A program made the translations under genes and the position numbers. From Labrys sp. KNU-23 (lineage in GTDB: Bacteria > Pseudomonadota > Alphaproteobacteria > Rhizobiales > Labraceae), in contig NZ_CP043488.1 in assembly GCF_008330945.1 (NCBI RefSeq), positions 1,240,001 to 1,304,000 on the forward strand: a stretch of DNA of 64,000 bases. Reading direction: 5' to 3'. The notes below the pieces were generated by a model. It did no database searches. It was given only the letters and a program-made list of their open reading frames with translations, and was not told where the DNA came from. Below are positions 1 through 8,112 of the stretch, piece after piece (positions within the stretch are counted from its first letter, which is position 1; every line of letters starts with the position of its first letter).

Positions 1-270
1 CACGGCGACGGCAACGCCAGCGCGCCTGAGGAGCGAAGAGCCTGCTTCCACCACCGGACCGACACGATGGATCGAAACGCCGGGCAACGCCGCATCCGGA
101 TCCAGCCTGCGGGCAGGCTCGTCATAGCGGCCGGCGCCGGTGAGGGCGATCACGTCCCACCCCTGCTCGGCAAGGAAGGCGGCCAGATCGGAGGCGATTT
201 GACTGGTCGCGGACCTATCGGGATGGAAATAGCGATTGACCAGGAAAACGCGGCGCTGTTTCGAAGCCAT
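1..270 (-). CDS. Glycosyltransferase family 4 (N-terminal part, runs off the window)
   Basis: The 90 visible residues start MASKQRRVFLVNRYFHPD and continue through SATSQIASDLAAFLAEQGW, the usual first beta-strand and sugar-acceptor helix of GT-B glycosyltransferases of the WcaI-like GT4 group. The frame stays open to the window edge, so the donor-binding half is missing. It lies 21 bp downstream of the priming transferase gene on the same strand, so the two are probably cotranscribed. The expected role is sugar transfer onto the lipid-linked repeat unit at the inner face of the membrane. Donor and linkage cannot be told. Confidence 0.8.
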   Translation of the reverse strand, partial: MASKQRRVFLVNRYFHPDRSATSQIASDLAAFLAEQGWDVIALTGAGRYDEPARRLDPDAALPGVSIHRVGPVVEAGSSLLRRAGVAVAV

Positions 271-291
271 GCTGGATCGCTGCCGTCCCGA

Positions 292-1815
292 TCAACGTCG
301 ATAGGTCGGGGGAGAGTGCTGTTCCGCCACGCCTCGAGCCGCGACCTTTCTACCCCTGCGTGCGGCCATGGCGCGACTGAGCGCGGCATTCCCCCTTCTT
401 TCGCCGCCGAACACGAACATCATGGTCATGACGGCGATCTTCAGATCCAGGGCAAGGGATGCGTTGTCGATGTAGTATTCGTCGAGCGCGTCCTTCTCCT
501 CGCGGGTCACGAGATTGCCGCCATTGACCTGCGCCCAGCCGCTGATGCCGGGGCGCGCGGCCAAGCGGAGCCCGGGATTGGCAGGCTGGTCCACCGGTAG
601 AAGGGGGCGCGGGCCGATCAAGGACATCTCACCGGCGAGGACGTTCAACAATTGCGGGATCTCGTCGAGACGCATCTTCCGGATGAACCGGCCGATCGGC
701 GACAGACGCTCGGCGCCGGGAACCACCTGCCCCTTGGCATCATAGGGGGCGTGATAGGTGCGAAACTTGTAGATGAAGAAATGCCTGCCGCCACGCCCCA
801 CCCGCTGCTGCCAGAAATGCAGGGGGCGCCCGACGTCGAAAAGCACGAGAGCTGCGACCAGCAGCCAGACAGGTGCCAGCACCACCATCAGGACAATCGA
901 GGCCACAATGTCGATGATGCGCTTCACACCGAAATAGCGTGGCAATCCGGCCGCGGGCGCCGCCTTCTCCTCGCGAGCCAGGGCCATCGGCAATGCCTGT
1001 GTCCGCGCGGAGGCCTTGGGCATGAGTTCGAGCGCCTGCGCGACGCTCTTGAGCGCAATGCCCCGGCGATGACATTCATCCGTGACGAACAGAAGGCTGG
1101 CCGTGTCCAGTTGGTCGGGTTCCATGGACAGCCATACCGCATCGATGGTCACGCCATGCAGGGCATATTCGTCGACGATCCGTCCGAGATCGCCGACCCG
1201 CCCGGCCACGTGCACGCCATTGAGTGACCTTCCCGTCACCGACGGCCCCTCGTCGAGAACGGACATGATCCGCGTGGTGACAGGCAATTGGCTCTCGATG
1301 AGTTTGATCACCAGCCAGGCGAACTGGTCCGTGCCGATAAGGATGACCTTGCGAAGATCGGTGATGTTGCGCTTGGCGCTGACCCTGGCACGCTCATGGG
1401 AGACAAGCCGCGAGAAGGCACGGCCCCCTGCCAGGCCTGCGCCGAGAACCAGCGAGTAGATGATCGGCGTCGACCTCGGTATGCCATCGAGCCGCGTGAG
1501 CATGAAAAGGAGCAGGGCACTGGCGCTGATCGTCAACGCAATCACCGCACAGATCGTATAGAGATCGGGGACCGAAAAGGTGTTCTGGATTGCATCACCC
1601 GCGCGACAGATGAGCAAGGCTGGGATTGCAAATGCGATCGTAACGAAAACGAAAAGATAGGGACCCGGCAGGTCGAACGGTATATTCGGCCAGGCGAGAA
1701 GGTCAATGTCCCGCAATGCCAGCGTCAATATCGGTGCGGCAATCACCCACAATACGTCGAAAAGCGATAGACGTAATTTACGCGGACTATATGATGTCGG
1801 GATTCGGGACCGCAT
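292..1815 (-). CDS. Undecaprenyl-phosphate sugar phosphotransferase (WcaJ/ExoY-like priming enzyme)
   Basis: This 507-residue PHPT initiator transferase would load the first sugar-1-phosphate onto undecaprenyl phosphate in the inner membrane. The N-terminal 120 residues form several membrane segments. A nucleotide-sugar-like fold lies in the middle (RKVILIGTDQFAWLVIKL). The C-terminal bacterial sugar transferase domain begins near residue 290 (KRIIDIVASIVLMVVLAPVW) and carries YKFRT, RLDEIPQLLNVLAGEMSLIGPRP and RPGISGWAQVNG, the catalytic landmarks of the family. The length fits the long WcaJ form. It precedes a GT4 gene in the same direction and starts the EPS pathway encoded here. Whether the first sugar is glucose or galactose is not visible. 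Confidence 0.93.
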   Translation of the reverse strand: MRSRIPTSYSPRKLRLSLFDVLWVIAAPILTLALRDIDLLAWPNIPFDLPGPYLFVFVTIAFAIPALLICRAGDAIQNTFSVPDLYTICAVIALTISASALLLFMLTRLDGIPRSTPIIYSLVLGAGLAGGRAFSRLVSHERARVSAKRNITDLRKVILIGTDQFAWLVIKLIESQLPVTTRIMSVLDEGPSVTGRSLNGVHVAGRVGDLGRIVDEYALHGVTIDAVWLSMEPDQLDTASLLFVTDECHRRGIALKSVAQALELMPKASARTQALPMALAREEKAAPAAGLPRYFGVKRIIDIVASIVLMVVLAPVWLLVAALVLFDVGRPLHFWQQRVGRGGRHFFIYKFRTYHAPYDAKGQVVPGAERLSPIGRFIRKMRLDEIPQLLNVLAGEMSLIGPRPLLPVDQPANPGLRLAARPGISGWAQVNGGNLVTREEKDALDEYYIDNASLALDLKIAVMTMMFVFGGERRGNAALSRAMAARRGRKVAARGVAEQHSPPTYRR

Positions 1816-1987
1816 TCAACGCTCCATAGAGATCCAGAATAGATATGGCCGCAACGACGTCAAGCGGCCAACCCATAAACACGGCGGACAGTTCCGAGCC
1901 AGTCGCGAAGAAACATCATGGCTCCCAAGCTACGATCCTGAATTGCGGCCCTGGGACATGGCCCTGGACAATCGACCCCGCCGGTCC

Positions 1988-2749
1988 TCATGGCGTGGCG
2001 CTCAAGAAGCGCCGGCCGGCCTCTTCCAGCACGACTGCGGTGAGACGCGAGGTTGCAAAGGCGCCGGTGTCGACATTGATCCGATTGGCGTGCGCTTCCG
2101 GCGCAGGCACGGGTGAATGGCCGTGCACCACGATCTTGCCGAAGCTGCCCTCGAACTTCAAAAACTCGTTCCGGATCCACAGGAGGTTCTTGCTTGCCTG
2201 GCGCTCCAGGGCGACATGCGGCTTCACCCCGGCGTGGCAGAAGAAATAATCCCCGCATGCATGACTTAGGGCCGTGTCTTCCAGGAATCGCCGATGGGAG
2301 GCAGGCAGCTTTCTTGCAAATTGCTCGCATGCCTGGCGGTAGCCACGCCCGCGCAGGGCTTCGCTGACGTCGACCCCATAGGAGTGAAGCGTTTCCAATC
2401 CACCGAAGCCGCGCCAGCTATCGAGAACCGAGGGATCATCGAGAAAGGACAGCAAGAGATCTTCATGATTGCCACGCAGGGCCGTGATGGGGATACCGAA
2501 TCCGCACGAGGACAAACGCTCGATCACACCAGCTGAGTCGGGGCCTCTGTCGACATAATCCCCCAGGAAAATCACGAGAGGCTCGGCCGGATCATCCTCG
2601 AGGTCTGCCAGGATCAGCTGCTCCATCCGCGACAGCAGGTCCCGGCGGCCATGAATGTCACCAACAGCATAAATTCTCGTTCCGGGTGGGATAGTCGACA
2701 CGCCCTCTCCCTTGGCAACTCCACCATCAATGCCGAGAACTATAACCAA
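1988..2749 (-). CDS. PPP-family metallophosphatase (serine/threonine phosphatase-like)
   Basis: A 253-residue calcineurin-like phosphoesterase with all metal-ligand motifs of the PPP family: GDIHG (near residue 32), GDYVDRG (near 65), RGNHE (near 95) and a late VHGHSPVP histidine motif. Family members of this size remove phosphate from Ser/Thr, and some from Tyr, in the cytoplasm. The gene is transcribed away from the Wza-like gene across a 185-bp AT-rich spacer and sits upstream of the priming transferase. No low-molecular-weight tyrosine phosphatase (Wzb) is present in the window, so this enzyme could counteract the BY-kinase. That role is inference. A bis(5'-nucleosyl)-tetraphosphatase (ApaH-like) activity is the main alternative. 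Confidence 0.85.
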   Translation of the reverse strand: MVIVLGIDGGVAKGEGVSTIPPGTRIYAVGDIHGRRDLLSRMEQLILADLEDDPAEPLVIFLGDYVDRGPDSAGVIERLSSCGFGIPITALRGNHEDLLLSFLDDPSVLDSWRGFGGLETLHSYGVDVSEALRGRGYRQACEQFARKLPASHRRFLEDTALSHACGDYFFCHAGVKPHVALERQASKNLLWIRNEFLKFEGSFGKIVVHGHSPVPAPEAHANRINVDTGAFATSRLTAVVLEEAGRRFLSATP

Positions 2750-2934
2750 ACAGTATGCGGATTACCCGTGATGCTTGAACTATCAACACTCTTCTTCATC
2801 GGTCTGACGAATTTGTTCATTAACGAAACGAAATAATGCACGAGGACAATGAGAAAAATTATTGGACAAAAAAACACACTTACGCCTATCGTTACGTTGT
2901 CTAGGTATCCAATCTCAGGCGCGAGAGGTTGTGG
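2750..2934. promoter_or_regulatory. Divergent AT-rich intergenic region between phosphatase and export lipoprotein genes
   Basis: This spacer is clearly richer in A and T than the flanking genes, including runs such as gaaaaattattggacaaaa, and separates two divergently oriented genes. It most likely contains the promoters for both EPS transcription units. No confident -35/-10 pair or operator palindrome could be assigned by eye. Confidence 0.4.
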
Positions 2935-3534
2935 GTGTCGCGTATGGGTCTTCAATCGAGGCAGTTTTCGGCGCTCGTCCTGGTTTTCTGCCTGCTGCTT
3001 ACATCGTGCGCGAACGACACCGTCGGCGCCGCCTCGAAAGCCGACCAGGAAGCCCTTATCCAGAAAACGGCGGTAGCAGCCCCGAATATCCAGGCTGGCG
3101 ACAAGATCAGGGTCACGGTCTTCGGGGAGGATCGTCTCACCGGAGAATATCAGGTCGATCCGGCTGGCTTCGTATCCCTGCCGCTTGCCGGCACTGTGAA
3201 GGCGGCGGGCCTGAGCAAGCAGCAGATGGAAAAGACCCTCGCCACCAAGTTCAGCGGCGAGTATCTGCGTGACCCCAAGGTCACCGTGGACCTGGCCAGT
3301 TTCAGGCCCTTCTACATTCTGGGGGAAGTCAACAAACCCGGGGAATACGATTACAAGAGTGGCTTGAATATCATGAGCGCCCTGGCTGTCGCCGGCGGCA
3401 CCACCTACAGGGCGAGCACATCCAGCATCGATATCCAACATGTCGGTGAAAGCGGATTCAAGAAATACCCGATTTCATCGAATCTTCCCGTTCTACCAGG
3501 CGATCTTATCCGCGTCCCCATGCGCTATTTCTAG
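2935..3534 (+). CDS. Wza/ExoF-like polysaccharide export lipoprotein
   Basis: The product (about 199 residues) has a lipoprotein signal ending LLLTSC. A polysaccharide-export domain follows (GDKIRVTVFGEDRLTGEYQV, then VSLPLAGTVKAAGLS) and then an SLBB-like segment (YILGEVNKPGEYDY, VAGGTTYRAST). Such proteins form or contribute to the outer-membrane or periplasmic channel for EPS. It is shorter than E. coli Wza and lacks the C-terminal amphipathic barrel helix, as is common for alphaproteobacterial OPX proteins. The GTG start is preceded by GAGAGG at six bases. The ATG at 2944 is an alternative. It is the first gene of the plus-strand EPS run and is followed by a separate beta-barrel gene that may supply the outer-membrane pore. 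Confidence 0.9.
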   Translation: MSRMGLQSRQFSALVLVFCLLLTSCANDTVGAASKADQEALIQKTAVAAPNIQAGDKIRVTVFGEDRLTGEYQVDPAGFVSLPLAGTVKAAGLSKQQMEKTLATKFSGEYLRDPKVTVDLASFRPFYILGEVNKPGEYDYKSGLNIMSALAVAGGTTYRASTSSIDIQHVGESGFKKYPISSNLPVLPGDLIRVPMRYF

Positions 3535-3535
3535 G

Positions 3536-3550
3536 GCAAAACGCTTTAGC
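3536..3550 (+). repeat. Remnant of the dispersed intergenic hairpin repeat (tail only)
   Basis: GCAAAACGCTTTAGC just after the stop codon of the export lipoprotein gene is identical to the distal end of the full repeat copy at 6386-6489. Only the tail is recognisable here, which suggests an eroded or partial copy. A chance match of this length is unlikely but not excluded. Confidence 0.45.
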
Positions 3551-3567
3551 GACAGCCAGGAGTGCCC

Positions 3568-4926
3568 ATGCTGCGTAAAACGTCACTGGTTTTCCTGGCA
3601 GCGGTGACGACGCTCATCCCGGGCTTCGGCCCGCAACCCGCATCGGCACTCGACGCCACGCCCAGCCAGGCAACGATCGAGACACTGGGCATCACCGCCA
3701 ACCCCAGCTTTGTCGAGGGGCTGCCCTTTGGCGGCTGGCTGGTCTATCCATCCCTGTTCCTGGGCGCGGTCTATAACGACAATATCGACGGCCAGGCACG
3801 GCACCGCCAATCATCCCTGGGGTTGCAGGTCCAGCCACGCCTGGACGCGGCGTGGGAAGACGGGATTCATCGCCTCGCCGTCTATGCCAATGGTGATTTT
3901 CAGCTCTACCCGTCGCATCAGGACAGCAACCGCATCACTGCCAAGGTGGGCGCGGCATGGACCTATTCGCCCTTGCCGGATCTTACCATCCGGCTGCATG
4001 GCGACTTCAGCCGCGCCAATGGCATGTTCGCCCCAGGTTTCTGGTCGTCACCCTATCAGACCTGGCAGCGGCCGGGCGCCGTCCTCACCGATTCCTCGAT
4101 CTACACCAATACCTACGAAGCTGGTGTCTCGGTCGAAAAGAAGGTGACCGACCAAACCTCCCTGCGCCTGTCCGGCGGCGTCATCTATGCCAGCTTCGAT
4201 CGCCCCGACGACAGGGCGGCGGCAAAAAGCGGCTTTCCCATCCCGTTCAACGGGACGGACTACTATGTGGCGCTTCGCGCCACCACCATGCTGACCCCGC
4301 AGATCTACGCCTTTATCGAGGGAGGCGCCGATTTCCATCGATATGACAGGAACATCAAGGGCGACTCCGTCTACCACGTGACGACAGGCCTCGGCTCGGA
4401 GCTGATCCGCCTCGTGCGCGGCGAAATCTATGTCGGCTATCAGACCCGCAGCGGGTCGCGCGGCATTTCCGGCTCGTCGAACCAACCCGCTTTCGGTGGA
4501 CGGATCACCTATTATCCGACGCAATACCTCACCATTGCCGCCTCCGTCGATCAGTCGCTCTCCTTCTCGCAGACCCCCATTCTGCTTCCCGCAGGCAATG
4601 GCAGCGTCTCGCAGGCGCTGGAATCGGCGTCAGGCCGGACATTCCAGTCCCGCATTCAGGCCGACTACGCGCTGTCGCAACTATGGTCCGCCTATGTCCA
4701 GGCCGGCTATGGCCAAACACGGTACAGTGCCATATCCAGCCTCACCCAAACCCAGGTCTGGTCGGCAGGCGCAGGCCTTCGTTACGACCTATGGCGCAAC
4801 ATGGCTCTTACCCTCGAATACCAGTTCAACCATTCCAATTCGAAATACAGGCAAGCGGCACTTTCCAATTCCACCAGTTCGTTCAACCAGAACGTCGTCT
4901 CGGTTGGATTGACCTATCATTACTAG
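3568..4926 (+). CDS. Outer-membrane beta-barrel protein of EPS export
   Basis: A 452-residue protein with a Sec signal peptide (MLRKTSLVFLAAVTTLIPGF, cleavage after PASA) followed by alternating amphipathic strands such as GVSVEKKVTDQTSLRLSGGV and GLRYDLWRNMALTLEYQFNH. It ends in VVSVGLTYHY, the aromatic C-terminal strand typical of BAM substrates. It resembles the BBP2-type barrel proteins that accompany EPS operons. The ATG is preceded by AGGAG at five bases. The gene follows the Wza-like lipoprotein gene directly, so it may form the outer-membrane conduit that the short OPX protein lacks. Direct pore function is inferred. Confidence 0.85.
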   Translation: MLRKTSLVFLAAVTTLIPGFGPQPASALDATPSQATIETLGITANPSFVEGLPFGGWLVYPSLFLGAVYNDNIDGQARHRQSSLGLQVQPRLDAAWEDGIHRLAVYANGDFQLYPSHQDSNRITAKVGAAWTYSPLPDLTIRLHGDFSRANGMFAPGFWSSPYQTWQRPGAVLTDSSIYTNTYEAGVSVEKKVTDQTSLRLSGGVIYASFDRPDDRAAAKSGFPIPFNGTDYYVALRATTMLTPQIYAFIEGGADFHRYDRNIKGDSVYHVTTGLGSELIRLVRGEIYVGYQTRSGSRGISGSSNQPAFGGRITYYPTQYLTIAASVDQSLSFSQTPILLPAGNGSVSQALESASGRTFQSRIQADYALSQLWSAYVQAGYGQTRYSAISSLTQTQVWSAGAGLRYDLWRNMALTLEYQFNHSNSKYRQAALSNSTSSFNQNVVSVGLTYHY

Positions 4927-5026
4927 AGCAGAGCGTGTTCAAGTGGGAACGCGCTCTGCTCCAACCCTTTGTTTGAACGCGTCTTTGCGATTTCTGCCGA
5001 TGCCGGCAAATCAAAAAACGCCTTAG
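4925..5026 (+). repeat. Dispersed hairpin repeat, copy 1
   Basis: The repeat begins inside the stop codon of the preceding barrel gene and runs almost to the next gene. Its left part folds as GAGCAGAGCGTGTTC / GAACGCGCTCTGCTC around a short loop. The right part (GAACGCGTCTTTGCGATT...CCTTAGGG) aligns with the copies at 6386 and 61541. It lacks a terminal T run, so it may be a 3'-end stabiliser or an attenuator rather than a classical terminator. Confidence 0.75.
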
Positions 5027-5039
5027 GGAGCCATCAACC

Positions 5040-5717
5040 ATGCTGGCAAGGCTCACGCTGCCCATTCTTGCCTGCTTGTGGCTCGTTTCCGCTGCGCAGG
5101 CCCAATCCACCAATGCTCCGGCCTGCGTCTCGGAAGCGGATCCGCTTGGCTGCGAGCAGGCGCGGGAGAACCTGTCGCCGGAGATGCTCAGGCTGCTTTC
5201 AGTCCATCCCCATGGTGGGCAGGCCCTGGAAGAAACGTCCTATCGATTGGCCGTCGCGGAGCCTGAACAGGCCTTCGCGCTGGTCGCCCTGGCCAACCGC
5301 TCCAATCCCGAGCAGATGGCTGCGATCGCTCGCGGCCTGCTGCGCGCTTTCGACGAATTGGCAGAATCAGGTCCGCAATGCCGGACAGGATGCATGGATC
5401 GGCTCCAGAAGATCATGATGCTGCGCGGTCTCGACCCCAGGATGCCCCCTGCCACGGCGCCGCGGAATTGCGTTGCAGACAGGACGGGGATCAAACCCTA
5501 CTCACTGACTTGCGGCACGCCCATCAGGGCCGCCATGCAATGCGCCGACCGGACGCTCGCCTCCCTCCTGACGGCTCTGGCGCGCCAACAATTCGCGACA
5601 CTCGCCACGGCCATGGGCAGCCCGAGGGGCTGTTTTGCGCCGGTTTATCAAAGCCCCCACAACGCCGCGGGCTGGACCTCTTCGGTTCCCTCCAACCTGC
5701 CGATAAGTCGAAATTGA
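5040..5717 (+). CDS. Secreted cysteine-containing protein of unknown function
   Basis: I do not recognise this 225-residue product. It has a clear signal peptide (MLARLTLPILACLWLVSAAQAQ) and a mature part with several cysteines (CVSEADPLGCEQ, CRTGCMDRL, CVADRTG, CGTP, CADR, GCFAP) that could pair in the periplasm. An alpha-helical segment near residues 75-110 resembles a helical repeat. It lies between the barrel protein and the NusG-like gene in the same direction, so a periplasmic accessory role in EPS assembly is possible. AGGGAG lies about nine bases before the ATG. Confidence 0.65.
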   Translation: MLARLTLPILACLWLVSAAQAQSTNAPACVSEADPLGCEQARENLSPEMLRLLSVHPHGGQALEETSYRLAVAEPEQAFALVALANRSNPEQMAAIARGLLRAFDELAESGPQCRTGCMDRLQKIMMLRGLDPRMPPATAPRNCVADRTGIKPYSLTCGTPIRAAMQCADRTLASLLTALARQQFATLATAMGSPRGCFAPVYQSPHNAAGWTSSVPSNLPISRN

Positions 5718-5844
5718 GGGTTGCCAGCCCCGTTCTTTTCCGCGAGCCTGAAGCCATGTTGTTCAGCAACGACGCGTTTGCCAATCCTGGAGCCGGCATC
5801 GAAGGGGCGCAGGCCCCGAACGCTCTCCTGCGCCGAACGCAATC

Positions 5845-6381
5845 ATGAGCGGGCCCCTGTCCGGCCTGTTCCAGGTCAATGCAGGCGGGCAGCGCTGGTA
5901 CGTCGTGCAGGCCCGTGCTCGCTCCGAGGAAACCGCGCGCTTCAATCTGGAAGCGCAGGGCTTCGAGGTTTTCCTGCCGCGCACCCAGCGCACCGTCCTG
6001 CATGCACGCAAGCGCCGTACCGTCCTTCACGCTCTCTTTCCCGGTTATCTGTTCGTGCGCCTCGATCTGGAGCGCGAACGCTGGCGCTCGATCAACGGCA
6101 CCATCGGCGTGGTGCAGGTGGTGATGGGTTCCAACAGGCCGCTGGCCGTGCCCGATGGCGTCGTCGAAACGATCCTGACCTATGTCGATGCCGACGGCAT
6201 CGCGCGGCTCGACCGGGATCTCTCGCAGGGACAGACGGTTCGCGTGAAGCTGGGTCCCTTTACCGAAAGCATCGGCCCCTTGATGCGCCTCGATCCCAAC
6301 GAACGCGCCCGTGTGCTGCTGGAGATCATGGGCCGGGCCGTTGAGATCAATCTGCCGCGGCGAGCGCTGGAGGCAGTGTGA
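5845..6381 (+). CDS. Specialised NusG paralog (RfaH/LoaP-type antiterminator)
   Basis: This 178-residue protein has the NusG N-terminal fold (RWYVVQARARSEETARFNLE, then FLPRTQRTVLHARKRRTVLH and LFPGYLFVRLD, IGVVQVVMG). A KOW-like C-terminal region follows (LSQGQTVRVKLGPFTESIGP, VLLEIMGRAVEINLPRRAL). Such paralogs bind RNA polymerase and let it read through long polysaccharide operons. Its place near the front of a plus-strand run of about 27 kb fits that job. The housekeeping nusG normally sits beside secE and rplK, which are absent here. What recruits it (an ops-like element) is not identified. Confidence 0.88.
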   Translation: MSGPLSGLFQVNAGGQRWYVVQARARSEETARFNLEAQGFEVFLPRTQRTVLHARKRRTVLHALFPGYLFVRLDLERERWRSINGTIGVVQVVMGSNRPLAVPDGVVETILTYVDADGIARLDRDLSQGQTVRVKLGPFTESIGPLMRLDPNERARVLLEIMGRAVEINLPRRALEAV

Positions 6382-6385
6382 AACC

Positions 6386-6489
6386 AGAGCAAAGCGCGTT
6401 TAGACGGAAACGCTTGTTTGCTCTAACTCTTTGGTGCGACGCGTCTTTGCGATTCCTGGCGATTCCGCCAAATCGCAAAACGCTTTAGC
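6386..6489 (+). repeat. Dispersed hairpin repeat, copy 2
   Basis: This copy starts five bases after the stop codon of the NusG-like gene. AGAGCAAAGCGCGTTT pairs with AAACGCTTGTTTGCTCT to form a long stem. The tail TGCGACGCGTCTTTGCGATT...GCAAAACGCTTTAGC matches copies 1 and 3, the latter in reverse orientation. It may act as a 3' structure between the NusG-like gene and the ligase-type gene. Confidence 0.8.
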
Positions 6490-6596
6490 CGGCTTCCGCC
6501 GGCCTTCAATATCGGACAGAGGGTGAGACAAGCCGTTTCACCCTAACGGCGGTAGCATGGCAAAACCGGGCAAAATCGAGATCGAGGCTGGCGAAA

Positions 6597-8051
6597 ATGG
6601 CAAGCGGCACGCTCGTGGATGAGCGCCTGGCTTCCCTTGCCGGGATAAGGACAACGGCAGGCGTGATCGAGAGCCTTCTCCTGGCGGCCCTCATCCTCGG
6701 CCTTGCCTGGGCTCCGGCCTGGCTCGGCAGCAACCGGGCGATGGCCTGGGGCGTGAACGGCATCCTGTTCCCGGGGCTGGTCATCGCCTACGAACTCAGC
6801 CGGATCGTCCTGGGCCGACCCCATGCGGTGGCTGCACGCTATCTCTTGGTTCCGATAGGCCTTTTCATTGGTGACGTCGCCTGGATCCTCCTGCAGATTA
6901 CACCAGGGATAACGCCCTCCTTGATCCACCCCATCTGGCCCGTGGCCGCCCAGGCGCTCGGCGAATCCGTCCCCGGCACGATCAGTGTCAATCCGGGGGC
7001 AAGCGCCCTCGGACTCCTGCGCCTGATCACCGACGCCAGCGTGTTCTGGCTGGCCCTCCAGCTTTGCCGCTCAGCCCGCCGGGCACATCTGCTGCTCTAT
7101 GCGATCATGGCCATCGTTGCGGCCTATGCGGGGGTGGGGCTCTACCTCGCGGCTTTCGAGGCTTCCAGAATTCCCTATCTCGACGGTCCCGCACCCGGCC
7201 TGGTGCGCTCGACCTTCGTCAATCGCAACAGCCTGGCAGCCTATGCCGGCATTGGCGTCGTCATCGCCTTGACCCTATGGCTCAGGGCCCTGAGAGCCGA
7301 GGCCGTGCCGGCGGTTGGCTCCGATCCCCACCGGCCAGGCCGTTTCCTCCCGCCGATGCCTCAACTCCATTGGGTGGAGATCGGCGCGGGATTGCTCGCT
7401 CTGAGTGCCTTGATGGCAAGCGGTTCGCGCGGAGGTGTCATTGCCACCGCCACCGCTGTCGCCTGCATACTCGTTCTGTCCTTCCCCCGATCGGGCAGAT
7501 CCATCGTCGAACGGATTTCGGTGCTCCTCCTGCCGCTGCTGGCTTTAGGCGGTGCGGTTGCTTTCCTGGGCGACGCCGTTTTCGGGCGCATCGCCACCTC
7601 CGGCCTCACGGATGAGAGGCGGGCAGCCGTCAACGACATCATGGTTCGTTCCCTTCGGGATGCCCCGTTCTCGGGCTTTGGCTACGGCACTTTTACTGAT
7701 ATTTTTCCCGTCTATCGCGATCAGTCCATTTCAACGACCGGTTTGTGGGATAAGGCCCACAACACTTATCTCGAGGTTTTGCAGGGCCTTGGCCTTGTAT
7801 TCGGAACCATTCTGATAACTCTGGTCGCCTGGCTCGTCGGCGTTTGCGCCGTCGGCGTGTTTCGCCGGCGCCGACATCGGGCTCCGCTGATCTGCGCCGC
7901 CGGCGCCGGTGTGCTCCTGGGCGTGCATGCGCTCGTCGATTTCAGCCTGCAGATCCAGGCCATCTCGTTGACGTTCATGGCCTTGCTGGGGGCCGGCGTC
8001 TCCCAATGGGCCAGTTCCAGCGCGAACCTGTCGGATGAGAGACTGTCATGA
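6597..8051 (+). CDS. O-antigen ligase / Wzy-type polymerase family membrane protein
   Basis: The 484-residue product is strongly hydrophobic with about ten to twelve membrane segments. It carries the PF04932-type central motif region around FVNRNSLAAYAGIGVVIALT and SGSRGGVIATATAVACILV, and a later periplasmic loop RDAPFSGFGYGTFTDIFP...KAHNTYLEVLQGLG, whose H-N-x-Y-L-E is typical of O-antigen ligases and WaaL/Wzy-like polymerases. It is encoded directly before the Wzz/BY-kinase, which favours polymerase function in EPS chain growth at the periplasmic face. Ligase and polymerase cannot be separated from sequence alone. A second polymerase-like protein is encoded at 26107. Confidence 0.88.
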   Translation: MASGTLVDERLASLAGIRTTAGVIESLLLAALILGLAWAPAWLGSNRAMAWGVNGILFPGLVIAYELSRIVLGRPHAVAARYLLVPIGLFIGDVAWILLQITPGITPSLIHPIWPVAAQALGESVPGTISVNPGASALGLLRLITDASVFWLALQLCRSARRAHLLLYAIMAIVAAYAGVGLYLAAFEASRIPYLDGPAPGLVRSTFVNRNSLAAYAGIGVVIALTLWLRALRAEAVPAVGSDPHRPGRFLPPMPQLHWVEIGAGLLALSALMASGSRGGVIATATAVACILVLSFPRSGRSIVERISVLLLPLLALGGAVAFLGDAVFGRIATSGLTDERRAAVNDIMVRSLRDAPFSGFGYGTFTDIFPVYRDQSISTTGLWDKAHNTYLEVLQGLGLVFGTILITLVAWLVGVCAVGVFRRRRHRAPLICAAGAGVLLGVHALVDFSLQIQAISLTFMALLGAGVSQWASSSANLSDERLS

Positions 8052-8112
8052 ACTGCAGATCGATCCCTGACACCGACCAGGGCTGCGCACCACAAGCTAG
8101 GAATGGCGCCAG

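Noticed and set aside
2750..2934. Specific -35/-10 promoter boxes in the divergent spacer
   Set aside because: Several AT-rich hexamers could be fitted, but none stands out and no palindrome supports an operator.
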